Source: Deltaproteobacteria bacterium (GTDB lineage Bacteria > Myxococcota_A > Polyangia > Haliangiales > Haliangiaceae). From it: a DNA stretch of 64,000 nucleotides. Positions 58,514-64,000 of the stretch are shown piece after piece; position 1 is the first letter of the stretch, and every line of letters starts with the position of its first letter. A program made the position numbers and the translations under genes. The DNA is taken from assembly GCA_020630875.1 (NCBI GenBank), contig JAHDIH010000001.1, positions 682,001 through 746,000 on the forward strand, read 5' to 3'. Below the pieces are notes generated by a model. That model made no database searches. It saw only the letters and a list, made by a program, of their open reading frames with translations, and was not told where the DNA came from.

Positions 58514-58759
58514 ATGAATGAACAAACGAGAGTCGAAGTGGAAGCAGCAGCATTTCGTAGATTAGTGGAGCATTTTCGCAATCGTACCGACGTTCAGAAT
58601 ATCGACGTGATGGAACTCGCCGGATTTTGCCGGAATTGCTTGTCTAAGTGGTATCAAGAAGCAGCGGCGGAAAGAAACGTGACCTTGTCCAAAGAAGAGA
58701 GTCGGGAAATTGTCTACGGGATGCCGTATCAAGAATGGAAAGATCAGCACCAAAAGTGA
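58514..58759 (+). CDS. DUF1244 family protein
   Basis: 81 residues. The whole chain fits the DUF1244 family: EAAAFRRLVEHFRNRTDVQNIDVMELAGFCRNCLSKWY (about 9-46), then SKEESREIVYGMPYQEW. The CRNC pair (near 39-42) could bind a metal. Homologs are common and usually annotated as SMc04008-like proteins; the function is unknown. The stop overlaps the GTG of the yjbQ gene (GTGA), so they are co-translated. Confidence 0.9.
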   Translation: MNEQTRVEVEAAAFRRLVEHFRNRTDVQNIDVMELAGFCRNCLSKWYQEAAAERNVTLSKEESREIVYGMPYQEWKDQHQK

Positions 58760-59169
58760 AACGGCCTATCTTCGTAAAAACATCTGGTCGAGGTTTTTAC
58801 GACATCACGTCATCGGTAGCGCAAGTAGTTTCGGGAAGTGAAGTACAGGACGGTCTCGCTAACGTTTATATTGCCCATACCAGTGCCTCTCTGATTATTT
58901 CTGAGAACGCGGACCCAGACGTGCGTGTGGATCTGGAAGCATTTATGTCTCGTTTGGTGACAGATGGTGCAAGTTACTACAAGCATACCGCTGAAGGGCG
59001 TGACGACATGGCCGCTCACATTAGATCCTGTCTTACCAACGTTTCCGTGGGAATCCCGGTCAGAGATCGGCGACTCGCGTTAGGTACGTGGCAATCCGTT
59101 TTTCTCTGGGAGCACCGCTATCATGCTCATCAAAGACAAGTATTTGTGACCGTTGTCGGAAGTGTCTAG
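58756..59169 (+). CDS. YjbQ/UPF0047 family protein
   Basis: 137 residues from the GTG at 58756, matching the length of YjbQ; longer frames start inside DUF1244. Motifs of the family are visible: TSGRGFYDIT, IAHTSASLIISENADP (about 39-54), DDMAAHIRSCL and LALGTWQSVFLWEHR near 110-124. The two conserved His and Glu form a possible metal site. E. coli YjbQ has weak thiamine-phosphate synthase activity, but the physiological role is not established. It is cytoplasmic and coupled to DUF1244. Confidence 0.9.
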   Translation: MKRPIFVKTSGRGFYDITSSVAQVVSGSEVQDGLANVYIAHTSASLIISENADPDVRVDLEAFMSRLVTDGASYYKHTAEGRDDMAAHIRSCLTNVSVGIPVRDRRLALGTWQSVFLWEHRYHAHQRQVFVTVVGSV

Positions 59170-59202
59170 CTCGAAGTCGTGAATCGTGGCAAGGTAACGC
59201 TG

Positions 59203-60072
59203 ATGCGCTTTGTCTTAGTCCTGTTTCTTGTTGCCTGCCGTCCTCCCAATAATAGTGAACTGCAAGCGGATGCAAAAGTAGACGATGGTCAAAGTTACCC
59301 CGCTCCCAACTCTGGAGTGTTCCCCGCAGTTGGCGCTGAGGCAACGCTTGAGATCGCCAGTTGGAATATCGAAAATTTTCCAGCCTCCGCTGACATTGTT
59401 AGCGACGTGGCTGACATTGTTGCCTCGTTGGATGTAGATCTTCTCGCGGTGCAAGAAATTGCAGACGAGCCTTCTTTTATCGAGCTCGACGATCGGCTTA
59501 CTGATTTTTCTAGCGTGCTTTCCACTCATCAATACGGTACCGGCGAGTATCAAAAGTTAGCGGTCCTCTATCGCGACAGTGAACTCGAAGTAATCGAGCA
59601 CGAACTGCTTTTCGAACAAGACGGATATCTGTTTCCTCGGCCGCCATTGGCAATCCACTTTAGAAGGAAAACATCAGGGCAGAAGTTTTGGTTGGTCAAT
59701 GTGCATCTCAAAGCAGGGTGGGGGACGGAAAACAGAGAGCGCCGAAATGGTGCTTGTAATGCTTTGGCTGCGGTACTCCGAAGTAAGCAAGATTCTGCTA
59801 TCTTGGTGGGCGACTTTAACGAAGTGGTGACCACCTCTAGTGGACGTGAAGTATTGCGAGCTTGGTACGATGACGACTTTGACTTCGTGACCGCAGCAGT
59901 CGCGCAAGAAGGGGAAGTAACATTTTTGCCTTCTGACGGTATGATTGATCATGTGATCACGAAGGGAATGCCTTCAGCCAGAGAGGTCGTAGTAAAACAT
60001 CTCGAAGCTTACTATCCCAATTTAGTGTCTGAGATCAGCGACCACATTCCGGTGGTTGCGATCTACAATTGA
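59203..60072 (+). CDS. Endonuclease/exonuclease/phosphatase-fold lipoprotein
   Basis: 289 residues from the ATG at 59203, which has an AAGG site and gives a lipobox signal ([12 protein letters not shown]); the GTG at 59179 would only add eight residues. EEP-fold blocks: ASWNIENF (Asn of the active site), LLAVQEIAD (Glu metal ligand), [17 protein letters not shown] (Asp and Asn) and the terminal SDHIPVVA (Asp-His pair). A lipid-anchored secreted nuclease or phosphodiesterase is likely. The 3' end overlaps the convergent pterin dehydratase gene by 10 bases. Confidence 0.87.
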   Translation: MRFVLVLFLVACRPPNNSELQADAKVDDGQSYPAPNSGVFPAVGAEATLEIASWNIENFPASADIVSDVADIVASLDVDLLAVQEIADEPSFIELDDRLTDFSSVLSTHQYGTGEYQKLAVLYRDSELEVIEHELLFEQDGYLFPRPPLAIHFRRKTSGQKFWLVNVHLKAGWGTENRERRNGACNALAAVLRSKQDSAILVGDFNEVVTTSSGREVLRAWYDDDFDFVTAAVAQEGEVTFLPSDGMIDHVITKGMPSAREVVVKHLEAYYPNLVSEISDHIPVVAIYN

Positions 60073-60302
60073 TTGATGGCTTCCGCCAATCTCACATCGC
60101 GTGCACTCAGCGTGCCTGTGTCGTGAGACGTCAGCCGAATGGTTACTTTGTTATAGACGTTGGACCAGTTCGGGTGATGATCTTGTTTTTCCGCAAGCAA
60201 GGCCACTTTGGTCATGAAGCTAAATGCTTCTACAAAGTTTTCGAACGTAAAATCTCGGCAAAGAAACGCTCCCTCGATGCGCCAGAACGGTGGGGTTGTC
60301 AC
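60063..60302 (-). CDS. Pterin-4a-carbinolamine dehydratase
   Basis: 79 residues from a GTG that overlaps the acyl-CoA dehydrogenase stop (GTGA). The active-site motif [21 protein letters not shown] (about 41-61; three catalytic His) and the closing [12 protein letters not shown] are intact. The N-terminal helix-strand is shorter than usual (family 95-110 residues), starting right at [13 protein letters not shown]. It recycles the oxidised pterin of aromatic amino acid hydroxylases; no hydroxylase is in the window. Co-transcribed with the acyl-CoA dehydrogenase. Confidence 0.88.
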   Translation of the reverse strand: MTTPPFWRIEGAFLCRDFTFENFVEAFSFMTKVALLAEKQDHHPNWSNVYNKVTIRLTSHDTGTLSARDVRLAEAINQL

Positions 60303-61894
60303 GATTGAGCTTCTTTTAAGAGTTGCCTTGCGATTACTTTGAGCTCCAACACCGGCTTTACTCCTTCGAAGATTGGGAGCACCAACGCGTCGATGGCGTA
60401 GCGACTAATTGGGTATTCCTCCGCGTAGCCCCAACCGCCATGAAGAAGTTGACCTTTCTGTGTAATCCACACCGCCACATCGCAGGCAAGAAGCTTCGCT
60501 TGCGCCGCAATAAGGCTTCCTGCTCTAGGGTCTTCATCCATCGCTAATGCTGCAGCATAAGTGATCGCACGAGCGCCTTCTAGTTTAGCGGCCATTCTTC
60601 CTAACTCGTATTGCGTTAGCTGGTATTCTATAAGTGGTTTGCCAAACTGGCTTCGGTCGGTAACGTAGGTACATGTTTTGTCGATTGCGGCTTGCGCAAG
60701 CCCGCAAGCTCGTCCCCCCGTTTGCAATCGACCAGCCGCAAAACCGGCCATTTGCAAATAGAAGCCCCGTCCCTGTCCGGCGCTCTCTCCGACTAAGTTC
60801 TCCGCGGGTACGAAGTAGTTCTCAAACGACAGGGTAAAGGAATGCATTCCTCTGTATCCTGGAGTGGCGTCCGCTTTACCCATTAGTTTTCCACCGGACT
60901 CTTGGGTCATTTCAAACTCGTGACCATCGAAAACATCTTTCTCTACAATAAAGAGCGAGAGCCCTTTGGCGCCAAGACTCACATCCTCTTCGGTTCGGCA
61001 TAGCACCGCTATGACGTCAGCTCTACCAGCAAAGGTGCACCATGCTTTAGCGCCAGTAATGGTCCAGCCGTCTCGTCCATCCGTAGCGCGCGACGCTCGA
61101 CAGGAAAGGGAGGCCACATCGCTTCCAACGTTTGGCTCTGTCACAGAAATCGCTGCCATGATCTCACCTGAGGCTAAGAGCGGAAGCCACTTTTTCTTCT
61201 GTGCATCCGTTCCGCCCGCGACTAGTGCTTTCGCGAGGATTTCCGGACGAGTGATAAGCGAGCCAGCAGCCGCAAGTGATGCTCGGGATAGTTCTTCTGT
61301 CGTGAGAATCATCGCAAGGTTGCCCATGTCAAAGCCATCGTAGGACTCTGGAATCGAAAGTCCGAAGAAGCCAAGCTCCGCCATGGCATTGATTAGCTTG
61401 TCCGGCACAAGGGCATCCGTTCTATGAATGTGTTCGGCTTTAGGCTCGACTTCCTTGATTGCAAACTGTTTAACACTCGACCGAACTTGTTCATGGGTCT
61501 CGTCTAATCCCCAAGAAAGTTGCTTTTCGGCCGCAAGCCTTCCTATCTCTCGGAGTGCATCTTCTTGAACCAACGTGTTCATATCTCGGGCGACAGACGT
61601 AAAAGTGGTGATGTCGGTAGAGGCATCTTCCAACTCCAATGCTGCGGTTTTCACTAAGTCGACAATTGCAGCACCTCGTACTAACCCTTGCCCAGAGCTG
61701 CTGACCTCGCTTTCCAGCAGCGCTTTGCAAGCCGCAATGCAGGTGTTTGCGTAGGCGACCGCTCGCGCCGTAACTTGATGCTCGTCTATGGTCTTTCCCC
61801 CGTTGGTTTTGGTGGAAACAGCTCGAGTTATTTCTGCCAGGGCCCAAGTGGCTTCTGATAAGGCGTCAGTGATTTTTTCATTGATTCGCGGCAC
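60299..61894 (-). CDS. Acyl-CoA dehydrogenase with N-terminal extension (methylsuccinyl-CoA dehydrogenase-like)
   Basis: 531 residues. A helical N-terminal extension (about 1-150) precedes the standard FAD-dependent acyl-CoA dehydrogenase fold (about 155-530): [71 protein letters not shown] and [17 protein letters not shown]. This length and extension are typical of (2S)-methylsuccinyl-CoA dehydrogenase of the ethylmalonyl-CoA pathway. The substrate is inferred. The CitE-like lyase at 51314 could act in the same pathway. GTG start with promoter TTGATT-17-TAGAGT six bases upstream. Confidence 0.83.
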   Translation of the reverse strand: MPRINEKITDALSEATWALAEITRAVSTKTNGGKTIDEHQVTARAVAYANTCIAACKALLESEVSSSGQGLVRGAAIVDLVKTAALELEDASTDITTFTSVARDMNTLVQEDALREIGRLAAEKQLSWGLDETHEQVRSSVKQFAIKEVEPKAEHIHRTDALVPDKLINAMAELGFFGLSIPESYDGFDMGNLAMILTTEELSRASLAAAGSLITRPEILAKALVAGGTDAQKKKWLPLLASGEIMAAISVTEPNVGSDVASLSCRASRATDGRDGWTITGAKAWCTFAGRADVIAVLCRTEEDVSLGAKGLSLFIVEKDVFDGHEFEMTQESGGKLMGKADATPGYRGMHSFTLSFENYFVPAENLVGESAGQGRGFYLQMAGFAAGRLQTGGRACGLAQAAIDKTCTYVTDRSQFGKPLIEYQLTQYELGRMAAKLEGARAITYAAALAMDEDPRAGSLIAAQAKLLACDVAVWITQKGQLLHGGWGYAEEYPISRYAIDALVLPIFEGVKPVLELKVIARQLLKEAQS

Positions 61895-61900
61895 AGCAAG

Positions 61901-61929
61901 ACTCTAGGGCACTGGTTGGCAGCAATCAA
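61901..61929 (-). promoter_or_regulatory. Predicted leaderless promoter of the acyl-CoA dehydrogenase gene
   Basis: On the minus strand, TTGATT (61924-61929), a 17-base spacer and TAGAGT (61901-61906) end 6 bases before the GTG at 61894. Confidence 0.55.
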
Positions 61930-61956
61930 CAATCCACTTGCGATCTTACCAAAAAT

Positions 61957-63087
61957 ATGGAACCAACCGGTATGTTTGACCTTTTTGTGAAGTCACCTCC
62001 AGCTTCCAATTACTCAAGTTTTTTTTCGCCTGACTATTTCATTTCTCGAGCTCGTTTTGTGGAACAGGCCGAACGCGCGGGGATGACACGTACTAGTTAC
62101 CCAATCGCTGCCAAGGGGCCTAAGGGAGAAATGCTGTCAATCGATGTGGCGAGGTTGGGGCCAAAAAAGCCTGAAAAAACGTTGGTACTGTCCAGTGGCC
62201 TTCATGGCGTTGAAGGCTACCTTGGCGCTGCTGCTCAGCTTGCGTTTATGCAACGCATGCCGGCGCTTAAACCCGGCAAGGGAGTCGCGATTGCAATCAT
62301 CCATGCGTTGAACCCGTACGGCTTTGCATGGAACCGCAGAGTCAACGAAGACAATGTCGATTTAAACCGAAACTTTCTGCTAGAAGGTGAAGTGTACGAG
62401 GGCGTTGACGATAGCTACGTCGAGTTACACGATTTGCTCAATCCCGCGCGTCCCCCTGGGAAAATTAATGCGTTTGTGGCTAAAGCTGTGGCTCAGATTG
62501 CGCTCAAGGGCATGCGCAAAATGAAACAAACATTCTCCGGAGGACAGTACGAATACCAAAGAGGAATTTCTTTTGGAGGTAAAGGACCAACCGAAAGTTG
62601 TGAGATCGTAAAAGCAAACCTTTCGTCCTGGGTTGGTGACGCAAAACGAGTGCTCCATGTTGATTACCACTCTGGCTTGGGAAAAAGTGGTACGTATCGA
62701 ATCTTTGCCGATCGGCAAGAAAGCGACGAAGGGTTCAAAAAACTAGCTCGAATCTATGGCGCTGACTTTCTTGAACCCTGGGGGGGAGAACTTTCTTACA
62801 ACATTCGAGGAGGGTTGGGGGCGTGGTGCAAAGAGCGCTTTGGGAGTGACTACGATGTATTGTGCGCTGAGTTTGGGACACTTCCGCCAATTTTGGTGGG
62901 CCAGGCCATTCACTACGAAAACCGGGCGCACCACTACGGCGATCCAATGACTCCTGAGTACCAAGCCGCTAAGAAGCGAATCCTTGCCGCGTTTCGGCCA
63001 GACGATGAGGCATGGCGAGAAGCGGTCGTTTCTCGCTCACTGGCAATCGCCGATCAGTCTTTGGCGGCTCTATTGCAAGATGACTAA
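61957..63087 (+). CDS. DUF2817/M14-like metallopeptidase family protein
   Basis: 376 residues. Zinc-site motifs of the carboxypeptidase-like fold are visible: SSGLHGVEGYLG (His and Glu, about 80-91), a NEDNVDLNRNF loop (about 131-141), HVDYHSGLG with a His (about 230-238) and CAEFGT with the catalytic Glu (about 307). No signal peptide, so probably cytoplasmic; related to the succinylglutamate-desuccinylase/aspartoacylase superfamily. The substrate is unknown. ATG 61957 or an ATG at 61972 could start translation. Its end overlaps the convergent glyoxalase-like gene by 4 bases. Confidence 0.83.
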   Translation: MEPTGMFDLFVKSPPASNYSSFFSPDYFISRARFVEQAERAGMTRTSYPIAAKGPKGEMLSIDVARLGPKKPEKTLVLSSGLHGVEGYLGAAAQLAFMQRMPALKPGKGVAIAIIHALNPYGFAWNRRVNEDNVDLNRNFLLEGEVYEGVDDSYVELHDLLNPARPPGKINAFVAKAVAQIALKGMRKMKQTFSGGQYEYQRGISFGGKGPTESCEIVKANLSSWVGDAKRVLHVDYHSGLGKSGTYRIFADRQESDEGFKKLARIYGADFLEPWGGELSYNIRGGLGAWCKERFGSDYDVLCAEFGTLPPILVGQAIHYENRAHHYGDPMTPEYQAAKKRILAAFRPDDEAWREAVVSRSLAIADQSLAALLQDD

Positions 63088-63962
63088 AGTGAAAGGGGGA
63101 GCTGGTCGTCGGTAATTTCTTTGTACCGTTTCTGGTCTTTTAGTTTTCTCGTTGCAGTGAAAATATCTCGTTCGCTATTTAAAGCCTCATCCGGCAGTGC
63201 TTTTCTCAAGTTGTCGAGCAACTCTTCTGAGTGGAATCGCAAAAACGGGTTGGTGTCTCTTTCTTCTTGTACTGTTGATGGCACGGTAGACTCTCCGCGC
63301 CCCCTCTTTTTCCATACCCTCCTAATGCGGCTGATCAACTTTGTGTTGTCTGGCTCCAAGGAGTAAGCAAAGCGTAGGTTGTCTTGCGTGTACTCGTGAG
63401 CGCAAATTACTTTGGTAGTACTCGGAAGGGCGGCAAGCTGCATTAGTGAATTATGCATTTTTGTCGGCGGGCCATCGAACAAGTAACCGCAACCTCCTGC
63501 GAACAGTGTGTCTCCGCAAAAAAGAAAATCATCGAACAGATAGGACACGTGGCCGTCAACGTGACCTTCAGTGAGGAATACTTCTCCTAGTTCCCCTTCG
63601 AAAGTGATGCGTTCACCATTTCGAACGGTTTGCGTAACTCCGGGAGTGACGTTTTCTAGAAGTTGGCTTGCGACAATATGGATCTTTTGGCCTTCAAGTT
63701 CTCGGTTAATGCCAATGTGGTCTGGGTGGGCGTGCGTATTGAAGATCGTCGTTATCGTCAGACCATGTCGACTGGCATAATCAAACACTGGAGCAGCCGC
63801 AGGGGAGTCGACCACCGCGGCATTTCGTGTTTTTCTATGAACGAGTATCCAGGCTAGATTGTCGCTCCAAACCGGGACTTGATGAAGTTCAAAACGTCCG
63901 GTCGATGATTGCAGAGGAGTAAATGGCGATGTTACCGCATGTTCCACACCGCACCGTATCAC
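63084..63962 (-). CDS. Hydroxyacylglutathione hydrolase-like metallo-beta-lactamase-fold protein
   Basis: 292 residues. The binuclear metal motif is HAHPDH (about 77-82) in NTHAHPDHIGIN, further ligands GHVDGHVSYLF, FCGDTLFAGGCGYLF and CAHEYTQDNLRFA. The C-terminal part (TNPFLRFHSEELLDNLRKAL) is the glyoxalase II substrate-binding domain. It probably cleaves S-lactoylglutathione or a related thioester in methylglyoxal detoxification. The GTG at 63962 leaves about 20 poorly conserved N-terminal residues, so the true start may be further in. Confidence 0.88.
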   Translation of the reverse strand: MIRCGVEHAVTSPFTPLQSSTGRFELHQVPVWSDNLAWILVHRKTRNAAVVDSPAAAPVFDYASRHGLTITTIFNTHAHPDHIGINRELEGQKIHIVASQLLENVTPGVTQTVRNGERITFEGELGEVFLTEGHVDGHVSYLFDDFLFCGDTLFAGGCGYLFDGPPTKMHNSLMQLAALPSTTKVICAHEYTQDNLRFAYSLEPDNTKLISRIRRVWKKRGRGESTVPSTVQEERDTNPFLRFHSEELLDNLRKALPDEALNSERDIFTATRKLKDQKRYKEITDDQLPLSL

Positions 63963-64000
63963 AAACCTGCTACAGTGGAAGTAGCGTTGCCAACGGCAGA

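Noticed and set aside
1..64000. CRISPR arrays, insertion sequences, phage genes, toxin-antitoxin pairs, biosynthetic megasynthases
   Set aside because: Looked for by reading repeats and products; none found.

Overview
This window most likely comes from a Myxococcota (former Deltaproteobacteria) or Bradymonadia-like bacterium with roughly balanced base composition (judged by eye, not counted). The lineage call rests on MopE-type CDG-DNDCDG-DE repeat proteins, a VWA surface protein and a second protein with MYXO-CTERM-like tails, an AgmX/GltJ-like zinc-ribbon/GYF protein, eukaryote-like Ser/Thr kinases with TPR or proline-rich extensions, and a bacterial mevalonate pathway. No phage, insertion sequence, CRISPR array or plasmid gene was seen. 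The window looks chromosomal.

Layout. 1-3.3 kb: two paralogous Cys-rich secreted proteins flank upp and a glutathione peroxidase, followed by a lipoprotein. 3.3-7.4 kb: RNA biology (TrmA/RlmD-type methyltransferase, mnmA, rnc, gluQ, tRNA-Ala). 7.4-10.4 kb: a PBP4-type carboxypeptidase divergent from an orphan peptide-type substrate-binding lipoprotein. 10.4-16.3 kb: isoprenoid block (type 2 IPP isomerase, mevalonate kinase, diphosphomevalonate decarboxylase, phosphomevalonate kinase, class II HMG-CoA reductase) ending with an HpnC-like prenyl synthase that has eroded aspartate motifs. 16.4-21.7 kb: small lipoproteins, NIF3, serA, hisZ, purA. 21.8-27.3 kb: AgmX-like GYF protein, a metal-binding-repeat lipoprotein, threonine aldolase, and a YbhN-type membrane protein. 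27.4-35.6 kb: three tandem single-pass coiled-coil paralogs, a probable ECF-transporter T/S fusion, and a damaged module with a TPR protein, a cyclic-nucleotide-domain/GspE-like ATPase remnant and a TPR-kinase. 36-46 kb: secreted and lipoproteins, a free-standing acetylglutamate-synthase-type GNAT domain, a free-standing LeuA-type regulatory domain and a second kinase. 46-55 kb: repeat-rich surface proteins, a CitE-like lyase, a TonB-dependent receptor and a 3D-domain lipoprotein. 55-64 kb: RegB/RegA-type redox two-component pair, TraB/PrgY protein, DUF1244, YjbQ, a secreted EEP-fold enzyme, an acyl-CoA dehydrogenase resembling methylsuccinyl-CoA dehydrogenase, a pterin dehydratase, a DUF2817 peptidase-like protein and a glyoxalase-II-like hydrolase.

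Two observations go beyond gene naming. First, many genes that start a transcription unit have a sigma70-like -10 hexamer ending only 5-7 nt before the ATG or GTG and no Shine-Dalgarno sequence, which suggests widespread leaderless transcription. Second, a short N-terminal motif, [N/D]-S-[V/L]-[V/L]-F-S-L-x-x-L, is shared by the AgmX-like protein and all three tandem coiled-coil paralogs. This is the best candidate here for an undescribed multi-protein envelope system.
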